64,000 nucleotides of DNA from Dyella sedimenti (GCF_022760995.1 NZ_JAKWJO010000002.1:186001-250000); one strand, 5' to 3'; numbered from the stretch's first letter, positions 25,771 to 37,425 are shown. Program-made: numbers and translations. Notes: generated by a model not told the origin, from the letters alone.

Positions 25771-27369
25771 ATGGCCGTCCCCAGGGAACGCATCGCCCCG
25801 CTCCAGGCCCAGGTGTCCGGCGCCATCCGCCCGGAGCACCACGCCATCCTCACGCCGGAGGCGCTGGCCTTCCTGGCCGAGCTGCACCAGCGCTTCGAGG
25901 CGCGCCGCCTTGCCCTGCTGGCCGAGCGCGAGGCCCGCCAGGCCGGCTACGACGCCGGCCAGCTGCCCGACTTCCGCGCCGATACCGCCGCCATCCGCGA
26001 GGGCCGCTGGACCGTCGCCCCGATCCCGGCCGCGCTGCGCGACCGGCGCGTGGAGATCACCGGACCGGTCGAGCGCAAGATGATCATCAACGCGCTCAAT
26101 TCCGGCGCGAAGGTGTTCATGGCCGACTTCGAGGATTCCTCCGCGCCCACCTTCGCCAACCAGCTCGATGGCCAGGTCAACTTGCGCGACGCGGTGAACG
26201 GCTCGATCGCATACACCTCGCCCGAAGGCAGGCACTACCGCGTCAACGACAACCCAGCCGTGCTGGTCGTGCGTCCGCGCGGCTGGCACCTGCCGGAGCG
26301 CCACATCACGGTGGATGGCGCGCCCATGTCCGGCGCGCTGGTGGACTTCGGCCTGTTCGCCTTCCACAACGCCCGCAAGCTGCAGGCGCGCGACCGCGGT
26401 CCGTACTTCTACCTGCCCAAGCTGCAGGCGATGGAAGAGGCCGCGCTGTGGAACGAGGTGATGGCTGCCGCCGAGGAAACACTGGACTTGCCACCCGACT
26501 GCATGAAGGCCACCGTGCTGATCGAGACGCTGCCCGCGGTGTTCCAGATGCACGAGATCCTGCACGCGCTGCGCGGCCGCGCGGTCGGCCTCAACTGCGG
26601 CCGCTGGGACTACATCTTTTCCTACCTGAAAACCTTCCGTGCGCACCGCGACCGCCTGCTGCCCGACCGCAGTCAGGTGCAGATGACGGTGCCGTTCCTG
26701 AAGACGTATTCGGAGCTGCTGATCCAGACCTGCCATCGCCGTGGCGCCTTCGCCATGGGCGGCATGGCCGCGCAGATCCCGATCAAGGGCGACGAGGCCG
26801 CCAACGAGGCCGCGCTGGCCAAGGTACGCGCCGACAAGCTGCGCGAGGTGCAGGCCGGCCACGACGGCACCTGGGTGGCGCATCCGGCGCTGGTGCCGGT
26901 GGCGCAGGCGGTGTTCGACCAATACATGCCTTCGCCCAACCAGCTCGGCGTGCTGCGCGAGGACGTCCACGCCACCCGCGACCAGCTGATCGCGCCCTGC
27001 AGCGGCACCATCACCCGCGCCGGCTTCGACAACAACGTGGAGGTGGCGCTGCGCTACACCGCCTCGTGGCTGGACGGCCAGGGCTGCGTGCCCATCCATC
27101 ACCTGATGGAGGACGCCGCCACCGCCGAGATCGCCCGCGCCCAGCTATGGCAATGGCTGCACCTGGGGCCGCTGGAATTCACCGACCACGCACCGATCGA
27201 CCTTGCCCTGTTCGACCACGCGCTGGCCAAGTACACGCATCGCCTGATCGAAAGCGGCAGCTCCATCGCGCACCGCGCCGAGCAGGCCGCCGCGCTGCTG
27301 AAGCAACTGACGCACGCCGACGAACTCGGCGACTTCCTCACCCTGGCCGCCTACGGGCAGATCGACTAA
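25771..27369 (+). CDS. aceB: malate synthase A
   Basis: The 532-aa enzyme condenses glyoxylate with acetyl-CoA to malate. Visible signatures are MADFEDSSAPTF, VRPRGWHLPERHI, GLNCGRWDYIFSYLKT and HRRGAFAMGGMAAQIPI, all typical of isoform A, and length agrees (E. coli 533 aa). GGAG lies 8 nt before ATG 25771. Isocitrate lyase follows after a REP-like repeat on the same strand, completing the glyoxylate shunt for growth on acetate or fatty acids. Confidence 0.95.
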   Translation: MAVPRERIAPLQAQVSGAIRPEHHAILTPEALAFLAELHQRFEARRLALLAEREARQAGYDAGQLPDFRADTAAIREGRWTVAPIPAALRDRRVEITGPVERKMIINALNSGAKVFMADFEDSSAPTFANQLDGQVNLRDAVNGSIAYTSPEGRHYRVNDNPAVLVVRPRGWHLPERHITVDGAPMSGALVDFGLFAFHNARKLQARDRGPYFYLPKLQAMEEAALWNEVMAAAEETLDLPPDCMKATVLIETLPAVFQMHEILHALRGRAVGLNCGRWDYIFSYLKTFRAHRDRLLPDRSQVQMTVPFLKTYSELLIQTCHRRGAFAMGGMAAQIPIKGDEAANEAALAKVRADKLREVQAGHDGTWVAHPALVPVAQAVFDQYMPSPNQLGVLREDVHATRDQLIAPCSGTITRAGFDNNVEVALRYTASWLDGQGCVPIHHLMEDAATAEIARAQLWQWLHLGPLEFTDHAPIDLALFDHALAKYTHRLIESGSSIAHRAEQAAALLKQLTHADELGDFLTLAAYGQID

Positions 27370-27383
27370 CGCACCGCCTTTCG

Positions 27384-27466
27384 CTGTAGGAACGCACCCT
27401 GTGCGCGACAGCCGACCGCACGGTGAACATCAACGCTACGGTCGCGCACAAGGTGCGCTCCTACAG
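27384..27466. repeat. REP-like inverted repeat, copy 6
   Basis: Arms 27384-27409 (CTGTAGGAACGCACCCTGTG...) and 27441-27466 pair with two mismatches. It sits between aceB and aceA and could attenuate or stabilise the bicistronic message. Confidence 0.85.
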
Positions 27467-27495
27467 AAAACATGAATCCCACGGAGTCATCCATC

Positions 27496-28800
<1,305 letters not shown>

Positions 28801-28814
28801 TGCGATAGACCGTT

Positions 28815-28846
28815 CGCGCATGCCGGCAGGGAAGCCGGCATGCGCG
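28815..28846. terminator. perfect 13-bp hairpin between convergent genes
   Basis: CGCGCATGCCGGC, loop AGGGAA, GCCGGCATGCGCG. It lies 14 bp after aceA and 11 bp after the antiporter's stop on the other strand. No U-tract follows, but stem strength and position suggest a shared transcript end. Confidence 0.55.
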
Positions 28847-28857
28847 GGGCACGTGCC

Positions 28858-30657
28858 TCACACGGCTGGCCGCAGGTGCTCCGGTGGCACCAGCGCCATC
28901 ACCAGCCAGCCCGGGCGCGGCTCCAGTTCCCGCTTGACCGACGCCACGCGCAGCGCCCCCTTCTCCTCCACGCCGAACAGCAGCACCGTATCGGAGCCGT
29001 ACTGCTCGATGAAGTGCGGCCAGTCGAAGGTGGCGGTGAGCCGGGTCGTCTTGATGCTCCAGCCCGCGGCCAGGCATTCAGCGAAGCGCTCGTGCGTCAT
29101 CCGCGCATCGAACAGCGGTGGCGCCTGCAGATAGCCGCCCCATTGCACGCGGTCGTGGGTTTCCTGCGGCGGCTCGCCCTGCAGGCGATAGATCCGCCCG
29201 CGCCCGAATTCCTGCCGGTAATACACGCAGGCCAGCGCGTTGCGTTCGCGATGGACGGACATCGCCAGCAGCCGGCCAATGCCGGTCAGGTCGAGGTGGC
29301 GCTCGGCATAGGCCGTGGCGGGATGGCCGTAGAACGTGGCGAGTCCCTCCATGCGCGCGTCGCGGATATCCGCCCATTGCTCGTCCGCCACGATCACCCG
29401 GAACCCCGCATCGGCCAATGCGTGCGCCACCGCGCGCGCCACCTGGTCCGCGCCGTAGACCAGCACGCCAGTCGGATCGGGCTCGGCCACCTTCAGCCAG
29501 CGCGCCAGCGGACGCGCCGTCGCGCTCTGCAGCACCACCGTGCCAATGATCAGGATGAACACCAGCGGCACCAGCTCCCGGGCGCCCGGCATGCCCAGCG
29601 CATCCAGCTTCAAGGCGAACAGCGCGGAAACCGCCGCGGCGACGATGCCGCGCGGCGCGATCCAGGCGATCAGCGCGCGCTCGCGCCAGCCCAGCGCGCT
29701 GCCCATCGTGGCCACCGTCGCCGTCAACGGCCGCACCACCAGCTGCGCGACGAGAAAGATGGCCAGGCCCGACCACAGCACCCCATCCGGCGGCGGCCAC
29801 GACAGCCGCGCCGCCAGCAGAATGAACAGGCCCGAGACCAGCAGGGTGGTGAGGTTCTCCTTGAAATCCAGGATGTCGTCGATGTGCACGCCGCGCATGT
29901 TGCCCAGCGCGATGCCCATCACCGTCACCGCCAGCAGACCCGATTCCGAACTCAGCGCATTGGACAGCGAGAACGCCAGCAGCACCGTCACCAGCGTGCC
30001 GTAGTTGTGCAGGTATTCGGGAATCATCTGCCGGCGCAGCAGGAAGGCCAGCAGCCAGGCCAGGCACAGGCCGGTCAGCATGCCGCAGGCGATCACCGCC
30101 AGGAATACGCCGATGGTGTGGCCTTCCCGATGAGAGACGATGGCCTCGAACACCAGCACGGCGAACAGGGCGCCGAGCGGGTCGATCACGATGCCTTCCC
30201 AGCGCAGCGTGTTGGCGATGCGCGCGTTCGGACGCACTGTGCGCAGCATCGGCGCGATCACGGTCGGCCCAGTCACGCAGGTCAGCGCGCCGAACAGCAG
30301 GGCGACCTCCCAGCTCAGTCCCGCCAGGTAGTGCGCCGCCGCGCCCAGCAGGAACACCGCCATCACCGCGCCATAGCTCACCAGCCCGCGCACGGCGCGA
30401 CCGATGCCCGGCAACTCGCCGAAGCGCAGGGTCAGGCTGCCCTCGAACAGGATCAGCGCCACCGCCAGCGACACCACCGGAAACAGCAGCGGCCCCAGCA
30501 GCCTGTCCGGATGCAGCACGCCCGCCACCGGCCCCAGCAACAGGCCAGCCAGCAACAGGAACAGGATGGCCGGCAACCGCACCCGCCAGGCCAGCCACTG
30601 GGCCAAGAAGCCGGTGCCCAGCATGCAGACCAGCAGCAATCCGATATCCGCCGACAT
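28858..30657 (-). CDS. CPA1-type cation:proton antiporter with C-terminal TrkA-N-like domain
   Basis: The 599-aa protein has about 12 hydrophobic helices (residues 5-385) of the Na+/H+ exchanger fold. TCVTGPTVIAP and EGIVIDPLGALFAVL carry the ion-site Asp. A Rossmann-like segment follows (about 395-520; TGVLVYGADQVARAVAHALADAGFRVIVAD). Such proteins exchange Na+ or K+ for H+ under nucleotide control. The exact ion cannot be read from sequence. It stands alone. Confidence 0.85.
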   Translation of the reverse strand: MSADIGLLLVCMLGTGFLAQWLAWRVRLPAILFLLLAGLLLGPVAGVLHPDRLLGPLLFPVVSLAVALILFEGSLTLRFGELPGIGRAVRGLVSYGAVMAVFLLGAAAHYLAGLSWEVALLFGALTCVTGPTVIAPMLRTVRPNARIANTLRWEGIVIDPLGALFAVLVFEAIVSHREGHTIGVFLAVIACGMLTGLCLAWLLAFLLRRQMIPEYLHNYGTLVTVLLAFSLSNALSSESGLLAVTVMGIALGNMRGVHIDDILDFKENLTTLLVSGLFILLAARLSWPPPDGVLWSGLAIFLVAQLVVRPLTATVATMGSALGWRERALIAWIAPRGIVAAAVSALFALKLDALGMPGARELVPLVFILIIGTVVLQSATARPLARWLKVAEPDPTGVLVYGADQVARAVAHALADAGFRVIVADEQWADIRDARMEGLATFYGHPATAYAERHLDLTGIGRLLAMSVHRERNALACVYYRQEFGRGRIYRLQGEPPQETHDRVQWGGYLQAPPLFDARMTHERFAECLAAGWSIKTTRLTATFDWPHFIEQYGSDTVLLFGVEEKGALRVASVKRELEPRPGWLVMALVPPEHLRPAV

Positions 30658-30750
30658 GCACGATCCCTCGAGCGCCCACGACAGCCCTATCGGACCATGC
30701 GCCCGCGATGCCGTCCAGTTTCAAGGGAGGTACAAAAGGGGAGAGGCCAG

Positions 30751-30798
30751 ACCCCGGTATCGGACGGGGGGAGGGGGAGGGAGTACCGATACCGGGGT
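30751..30798. repeat. 13-bp inverted repeat with polypurine G-rich loop
   Basis: ACCCCGGTATCGG (30751-30763) pairs perfectly with 30786-30798 around a 22-nt loop of ACGGGGGGAGGGGGAGGG type. The sequence lies in the gap between the antiporter and comM, where no gene is visible. Its G-runs could form a quadruplex on the plus strand. Confidence 0.75.
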
Positions 30799-30918
30799 GG
30801 CGGGCTGAGTTCAATAAAGAACTAGCGGGTACAGATAATACGCCGGCACCAAATCAAGTCAATACCCATCAGTTCAAAAATTATGGGCCAGCCGTACCAG
30901 GCGCCTTCCCGGTACGCA

Positions 30919-32418
30919 TCAGAACCGGCGATACATCAGCGCTTCGGCCAGGTGGGAGCGGTCCAGCAAGGCCGCGCCGCCGTCGAGGTCGGCGATGGTG
31001 CGCGCCACCCGCAGGGTGCGGTGGTAGGCACGGGCGGAAAGGCCCAGCCGTTCCAGGGCGCCGTCGAACCAGCGCCGTTCGGCCGGTCCCAGGGCGCAGT
31101 CGCGCTCCAGCTCACGCGTGCTGATTTCCGCATTGGAACGGCCGGCGCGCATCAGCGCATGGGTCCGCGCCTTGACCACGCGCGCTCGCACCATGGCCGA
31201 ATCCTCGTCCTGGCCGGTGCGTGGCGCACCCAGCTCGCCCACCGGCAACTGCGGCACTTCCACTGCGAGGTCGATGCGATCCAGCAACGGCCCGGATATG
31301 CGTCCCCGGTAGCGCTGCACCTGGTCGGGCGTGCACTGGCAGCGCTGGCGGGGATCGCCGGCATAGCCGCACGGACAGGGGTTCATCGCGGCCACCAGTT
31401 GGAACTGGGCGGGAAAGGTCGATTGCCGCGCGGCCCGCGAGACGACGATATGGCCGGATTCCATCGGCTCGCGCAGCACGTCCAGCACATGCCGGCCAAA
31501 CTCCGGCAACTCGTCCAGGAACAGCACCCCGTTGTGGGCCAGGGAAATCTCTCCCGGCCGCGGTATCCCACCGCCACCCACCAGGGCCACTGCCGAGCTG
31601 GTGTGATGCGGGGCCCGGAAAGGCCGCCGGCGCCATTGCGCGGGATCGACCGAATGCCCTGCCACCGACAGCACGGCGCAGGTCTCCAGCGCCTCCAGCT
31701 CGGACAGCGGCGGCAGGATGCCGGGCAGGCGCTCGGCCAGCATGCTCTTGCCGGTCCCCGGCGGCCCGTACAGCAGCAGGTGGTGTCCACCCGTGGCGGC
31801 GATTTCCAGCGCACGCCGCGCCTGCAGCTGGCCGCGCACATCGATCAGGTCCGGCCCGGGGCCCTCCGCGGCCATGTCGGGCGCCCCGCCCGGCTGTCCC
31901 AGCTCTTGCGCCCCACGCAGCCAGCCGCATACCTCGGCCAGCGTATCGGCCAGCAGCACGTCGGCATCGGCGACCAGGGCGGCTTCGGCGGCATTGGCCC
32001 GGGGCACCACCACCCGGCGTCCGCGTGCCCGCGCCCGCAGCAGCGCCGGCAGCACGCCCGACACGCCACGCAGGGCGCCGGACAGCGCCAGCTCGCCGAG
32101 GAATTCGCAGTCGTCCAGCTTTTCCCGGGGCACCTGGCCCCCGGCGGCGAGGATGCCCAGCGCGATGGCCAGGTCGAAGCGTCCGCCGTCCTTGGGCAGC
32201 TCGGCCGGCGCCAGGTTCACGGTGACCTTGCGGTTGGGGTATTCGAAGGCGGTGTTCTGGATCGCCACGCGCACGCGGTCGCGTGCTTCGCGCACGGCCG
32301 CTTCGGGCAGGCCGACGATATTCGTGCCCGGCAGGCCGCCGGAGAGGTGAACCTCCACCATGACCTGCGGCGCCGCCACGCCTTCCTGGGCACGGCTGAG
32401 CGTGACGGCAAGGCTCAT
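30919..32418 (-). CDS. comM: ComM/YifB-family Mg-chelatase-like AAA+ ATPase
   Basis: The 499-aa protein has an N-terminal ChlI/Lon-like domain (1-165; GLPGTNIVGLPEAAVREARDRVR, NLAPAELPKDGGRFDLAIA). A Mg-chelatase AAA core follows (about 195-400; Walker A GPPGTGKS at 218-225, Walker B VLFLDELPEF), then the C-terminal lid with CxC-type Cys (CPCGYAGDPRQRCQC). ComM is the hexameric helicase that drives branch migration during integration of transforming DNA, so the strain may be competent. ATG 32418 gives the conserved start MSLAVTLSRA. Confidence 0.93.
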   Translation of the reverse strand: MSLAVTLSRAQEGVAAPQVMVEVHLSGGLPGTNIVGLPEAAVREARDRVRVAIQNTAFEYPNRKVTVNLAPAELPKDGGRFDLAIALGILAAGGQVPREKLDDCEFLGELALSGALRGVSGVLPALLRARARGRRVVVPRANAAEAALVADADVLLADTLAEVCGWLRGAQELGQPGGAPDMAAEGPGPDLIDVRGQLQARRALEIAATGGHHLLLYGPPGTGKSMLAERLPGILPPLSELEALETCAVLSVAGHSVDPAQWRRRPFRAPHHTSSAVALVGGGGIPRPGEISLAHNGVLFLDELPEFGRHVLDVLREPMESGHIVVSRAARQSTFPAQFQLVAAMNPCPCGYAGDPRQRCQCTPDQVQRYRGRISGPLLDRIDLAVEVPQLPVGELGAPRTGQDEDSAMVRARVVKARTHALMRAGRSNAEISTRELERDCALGPAERRWFDGALERLGLSARAYHRTLRVARTIADLDGGAALLDRSHLAEALMYRRF

Positions 32419-32492
32419 GGAGCGGCGGCTGAGGAACCAGCGTGAGGGCGGCTGCCAGGTTCGAACATGGAGCAACGCCCTCCAGCGGCCTA

Positions 32493-32551
32493 CGATAAAA
32501 ACAGCCGCCCCCGATCGTTCTCGGGGTGAGGGTGACGGATCGGGGGCGGCT
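32493..32551 (-). terminator. intrinsic terminator after ubiK
   Basis: AGCCGCCCCCGATC (32503-32516) and GATCGGGGGCGGCT (32538-32551) form a perfect 14-bp stem with a 21-nt loop. On the minus strand TGTTTTTATCG follows, giving the U-tract. It separates ubiK from comM. Confidence 0.85.
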
Positions 32552-32580
32552 CCCGGGACGTGGGCCCGCGCCCCCGCTAT

Positions 32581-32829
32581 TCAGCCGTGGACGCCAGCCT
32601 CGAGTTCTGCGATTCGCTTTTCCAGGACCTCGACCTTGGCGCGGGTGCGCGCCAACAGCTGGCTTTGGACCTCAAACTCCTCGCGGGTGACCAGATCAAG
32701 GCGGCGCAATCCCTGCGCCAGGACATCGCCAAAGTTGGTGCGCAGATCCTGGTGCGCCTGAGCCAGTCCAGTTGGAACCAACGAAACGAGACGCTGGGCA
32801 AGTTGATCGATATCCTGCCTATCCATCAT
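32581..32829 (-). CDS. ubiK: ubiquinone biosynthesis accessory factor UbiK (YqiC-like)
   Basis: The 82-aa coiled-coil protein (DIDQLAQRLVSLVP..., ending REEFEVQSQLLARTRAKVEVLEKRIAELEAG) fits UbiK/BMFP family proteins, which form trimers and partner UbiJ in the Ubi complex. ATG 32829 is preferred because GAGGTG lies 7 nt upstream; a GTG three codons earlier would overlap it. A strong terminator follows. Confidence 0.85.
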   Translation of the reverse strand: MMDRQDIDQLAQRLVSLVPTGLAQAHQDLRTNFGDVLAQGLRRLDLVTREEFEVQSQLLARTRAKVEVLEKRIAELEAGVHG

Positions 32830-32913
32830 GGATAGCACCTCGAACTCGTCGGGGATGAGTGTAGATTCATGTCTTTAAATGCCACCATCAGCATGCTCCG
32901 CTTTTTCTTGTAG

Positions 32914-33360
<447 letters not shown>

Positions 33361-33365
33361 TCGCG

Positions 33366-33896
33366 CTAGCCTGCCGGCGAGGCCGCCTGCGCCCGCTCGA
33401 AGCGGCGGTGGTGCACCAGCAGGCCGCTGAAATAGCAGACGTAGTAGCCGATCATCAGCCCGAAGATGGCCAGGGTCAGCGGACTGTTGCCCAGCGCGGG
33501 CGCGGAGTGGGTCATGGCCGGATCCTGCAGCTGGGGCATCGCCACCAGGAGGCGCCAGGCCAGCCGCGCGACCAGCAGCACGGTCAGCAGGCTGCCGATC
33601 CAGGCATTGGGGATATAGAGATCGGCGCCGCTGGCGTCGCGTTCGAAGCGGGTCAGGCGCAGGCCCACGATCCCCAGCACGGCACCGGCCAGGACGCCGC
33701 CGAGCAACCCCTCGAGCAGCCGCAGGTTGTGCAGTCCGCCGAGCGCCAGCAGCAGGCCGATCACGGCGAAGACGGCGATGCGGCCGGTCATCCGGTGACG
33801 GCGGATCGGCTGGCGACCGAAGCTGCCGCGCACGCGGCGCCACACGGCGAAGGCCATCAGCGGGATCAGGATCGCGTAGATCATCGGGGGAGTCAT
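33366..33896 (-). CDS. DUF1453-like integral membrane protein
   Basis: The 176-aa protein has about five hydrophobic helices (approximately residues 3-18, 40-58, 64-80, 98-115, 137-160) with basic loops (WRRVRGSFGRQPIRRHR). The layout recalls DUF1453/CcdC-like proteins, but I am not certain. It converges on the P-II gene with only 5 bp between the stops. No catalytic motif is visible. Confidence 0.6.
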   Translation of the reverse strand: MTPPMIYAILIPLMAFAVWRRVRGSFGRQPIRRHRMTGRIAVFAVIGLLLALGGLHNLRLLEGLLGGVLAGAVLGIVGLRLTRFERDASGADLYIPNAWIGSLLTVLLVARLAWRLLVAMPQLQDPAMTHSAPALGNSPLTLAIFGLMIGYYVCYFSGLLVHHRRFERAQAASPAG

Positions 33897-33968
33897 CGCC
33901 GTCGCCTCCTGGAAAGGAATGAGCCTAGCCTACCGGCCCGGCCGCCGCCCCACGACTGATGGCATGCA

Positions 33969-34002
33969 GCCATCGCGCATGACGCCTGTCATCCGCGATG
34001 GC
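33969..34002 (-). terminator. hairpin after gpmA
   Basis: GCCATCGCG-c-ATGAC, loop GCCT, GTCAT-c-CGCGATGGC: a 14-bp stem with one symmetric internal mismatch, 10 bp past the gpmA stop. It lacks a U-tract. Confidence 0.5.
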
Positions 34003-34012
34003 TCGGGGCGAC

Positions 34013-34756
34013 CTACCTGGCCTTGCCCTGGTTGGCCACGGCGGCCATCTTGGCGGCGATGGCGTCGGCATCGCCCAGGTAGTAGTGGCGGATCGGCTTG
34101 AGCTCGTCGTCGAACTCGTACACCAGCGGCACGCCATTGGGGATGTTCAGTTCGACGATGGCCTCGTCGGAGATGCCGTCCAGGTACTTCACCAGCGCGC
34201 GCAGCGAGTTGCCGTGGGCGGCCACCACCACGCGCTGGCCCGAGGCCACCGCCGGCGCCAGCACGTCGTGCCAGTACGGCAGCACGCGGGCCACGGTGTC
34301 CTTCAGGCACTCGGTGTCGGGAATCATCGAGGGGTCGAGCGAGGCGTAGCGCGGATCGTGCACGGACTCGTTGCTGGCGCGGTCCAGCGGTGGCGGCGGG
34401 ATGTCGTAGCTGCGACGCCAGATCTTCACCTGGTCCTCGCCGTACTTGGCCGCCGTCTCGGCCTTGTTGAGGCCGGTGAGGCCGCCGTAGTGGCGTTCGT
34501 TGAGGCGCCAGTCGGTCACCACCGGCAGCCACATCTGGTCCATCGCGTCGAGCACGCCCCACAGGGTGCGCACGGCGCGCTTGAGCACCGAGGTATGGGC
34601 GATGTCGAAGGCATAGCCTTCGGCCTTGAGCAGGCGGCCCGCCTCGGCGGCCTCGGCCTGGCCCTGCTCGGTGAGGTCCACGTCGGCCCAGCCGCTGAAG
34701 CGGTTGTCGAGGTTCCACTGGGACTGGCCGTGACGGATGAGGACGAGTTTGTGCAT
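34013..34756 (-). CDS. gpmA: 2,3-bisphosphoglycerate-dependent phosphoglycerate mutase
   Basis: The 247-aa histidine-phosphatase enzyme has [12 protein letters not shown] (phospho-acceptor His9), [17 protein letters not shown] and [17 protein letters not shown] (second catalytic His). It interconverts 3- and 2-phosphoglycerate in glycolysis. Length and motifs match E. coli GpmA (250 aa). ATG 34756 is the family start; the longer frame adds unrelated residues. Confidence 0.95.
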   Translation of the reverse strand: MHKLVLIRHGQSQWNLDNRFSGWADVDLTEQGQAEAAEAGRLLKAEGYAFDIAHTSVLKRAVRTLWGVLDAMDQMWLPVVTDWRLNERHYGGLTGLNKAETAAKYGEDQVKIWRRSYDIPPPPLDRASNESVHDPRYASLDPSMIPDTECLKDTVARVLPYWHDVLAPAVASGQRVVVAAHGNSLRALVKYLDGISDEAIVELNIPNGVPLVYEFDDELKPIRHYYLGDADAIAAKMAAVANQGKAR

Positions 34757-34903
34757 GGCGGGGATTCGTGGCGGAAACCCGGAAATGGTGAGGCCCCGCC
34801 CCGGCCCCGTCAATTCGGCCGCCCCTGCCGAAGGTCACGCTAAACCCCCGGGGCGGCGGGTGCATCCTAGGGAGGCATCCATCCAACTGACCGGAGTCCC
34901 GTC

Positions 34904-35563
34904 ATGCGCCTGCACCGTCTCGCTCTCGCCCTCGCCCTGATCGCGCCACTGGCCGCCCACGCCGACGACGACATCAGCAAGGTCAATGGCACCGTGCACC
35001 TAGACGCCGGCCAACATGCCGGCAAGGTCAGCACGGTCAACGGCGCCGTCCGCATCGGCGACAACGCGGTAGCGGAGAAGGCCAGCACGGTGAACGGCTC
35101 GGTCGAGCTGGGCGAGCATGCCCAGGTCGGCGACGTCGACACCACCAACGGCTCGGTCACGCTCGGCCCGAACGGTCGCGTCAGCGGCGACGTGGATACC
35201 ACCAACGGCGGCATCCGCCTGGGCAAGGGCGCTGACGTGCGTGGCAGGGTCGGCAACGTCAACGGCAGCATCAGCCTCGACGCCGCCCACGTGGGCGGCG
35301 GCCTGCGCACCACCAATGGCGACGTCACCGTGGGCGCCAACTCGCGCGTGGAAGGCGGCATCCTGGTCGACAAGCCCGGCGGCTGGTTCAGCTGGAACAG
35401 CAACCACCGCCCGCCGCACGTGGTGATCGGCCCGCACGCGGTGGTGCAGGGCACGCTGGAGTTCCGCCGCGAAGTGGTGCTGGAAGTGAGCGATACCGCG
35501 CAGATCGGCCCGGTGAAGGGCGCCACGCCAGTGAAGTTCAGCGGGGACGCGCCGGCGGAGTGA
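34904..35563 (+). CDS. exported beta-solenoid-like repeat protein
   Basis: The 219-aa protein has a Sec signal peptide (MRLHRLALALALIAPLAAHA). About seven repeats of roughly 18 residues follow, of the form T-x-NG-(S/A/D)-V-x-L-G-x-x-A-x-V-x-G (for example STVNGSVELGEHAQVGD, DTTNGSVTLGPNGRVSG). Regular NG turns and alternating hydrophobics suggest a parallel beta-helix, as in bactofilin- or DUF4097-like proteins. A Trp/His/Pro-rich break (GGWFSWNSNHRPPH) precedes the last turns. I do not recognise a specific function; a periplasmic or surface structural role is likely. Its stop abuts the hemF stop. Confidence 0.75.
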   Translation: MRLHRLALALALIAPLAAHADDDISKVNGTVHLDAGQHAGKVSTVNGAVRIGDNAVAEKASTVNGSVELGEHAQVGDVDTTNGSVTLGPNGRVSGDVDTTNGGIRLGKGADVRGRVGNVNGSISLDAAHVGGGLRTTNGDVTVGANSRVEGGILVDKPGGWFSWNSNHRPPHVVIGPHAVVQGTLEFRREVVLEVSDTAQIGPVKGATPVKFSGDAPAE

Positions 35564-36556
<993 letters not shown>

Positions 36557-37267
36557 TCAGCTGACCCGCGCACGCATGCGCCGGTGGCCGATCAGCGATG
36601 CCCAGCGCAGGCCGACATCGATCCACATCAGGTAGCCCGATTCGGCCAGCAGGCGCACCAGGTAGCGGCGATCGAGCACCAGCTCGGGCTCGGCCGCCAC
36701 CGGCACGCAATCGAAACCCAGCCGGCGCGCGAGCAACTGGCAGCGCGCCAGGTGATAGCGGCTGGAGACCAGCGCCACCGGCGGCAGCACGCAGGTGATG
36801 GGACCGTCCTCCTGCAGCAGGCTGCGCGCATGGCGCAGGTTCTCCAGCGAATCGACCGAAGCCTGCTCCAGCTGCAGCACCACGCCGGGCGGCAGCCCCT
36901 GGCCGGCCAGCCAGGCCTGCCCGGCCGCGGCCTCGCTGAGGCTGCCGCCGCCACGTCCTCCCAGCAGCAGCACGCGCTCGGTCTGGTGGGCGCGCATCAG
37001 CGCCAGGGCGCGGCGCAGGCGTTGCTGGTAATCCGCCTCGGGCCGGTCGCGCACCAGGCGGCGGCCGAACACCAGCACGGTCATCGGCCGCGCCGGCGCC
37101 AGCGGGCTGCGTGCCGCCACCCGCCAGACATGGACCAGGTAGCCCACCCACAGCAGGCCCAGGCTCAACGCCAGTGCGACCAGGGTGACCAGCGCCGCAT
37201 GCCATACGTCGCGGTCGCTCAGGTAGCGCCAGGGACCACGTTTGAACGGAGCGGTAATAGGCAGCAC
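36557..37267 (-). CDS. YdcF/ElyC-like membrane-anchored DUF218 protein
   Basis: The protein of about 236 aa has one N-terminal membrane helix (WHAALVTLVALALSLGLLWVGYLV) and the DUF218 core. That core contains VLVFGRRLVRDRPEADYQQRLRRALAL, RVLLLGGRGGGSLSEAAAG, SVDSLENLRHARSLL and LVSSRYHLARCQLLARRLG. Relatives affect envelope carbohydrate metabolism; the biochemical activity is unclear. The start is uncertain: GTG 37267 is given, and TTG 37330 would add 21 Arg/Pro-rich residues. It is divergent from the pigment ketosynthase. Confidence 0.75.
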   Translation of the reverse strand: MLPITAPFKRGPWRYLSDRDVWHAALVTLVALALSLGLLWVGYLVHVWRVAARSPLAPARPMTVLVFGRRLVRDRPEADYQQRLRRALALMRAHQTERVLLLGGRGGGSLSEAAAGQAWLAGQGLPPGVVLQLEQASVDSLENLRHARSLLQEDGPITCVLPPVALVSSRYHLARCQLLARRLGFDCVPVAAEPELVLDRRYLVRLLAESGYLMWIDVGLRWASLIGHRRMRARVS

Positions 37268-37425
37268 GAGAGGGCGGGGCGACCGGGGGGGCCGAGGGCG
37301 CAGTGTGCGCAGCCGCGCACCGTCGCGCAATCCACGCCGGTACCCGCCACGGCAAAGATGAACGCCACCTTCGCCGTAAATTTTCCAGACTAGGCAATGG
37401 CACAGGTGCTGGTTAGGCTCGTTGG

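Noticed and set aside
4923..27466. CRISPR array formed by the REP-like repeats
   Set aside because: Copies are kilobases apart, palindromic and without regular spacers or cas genes.
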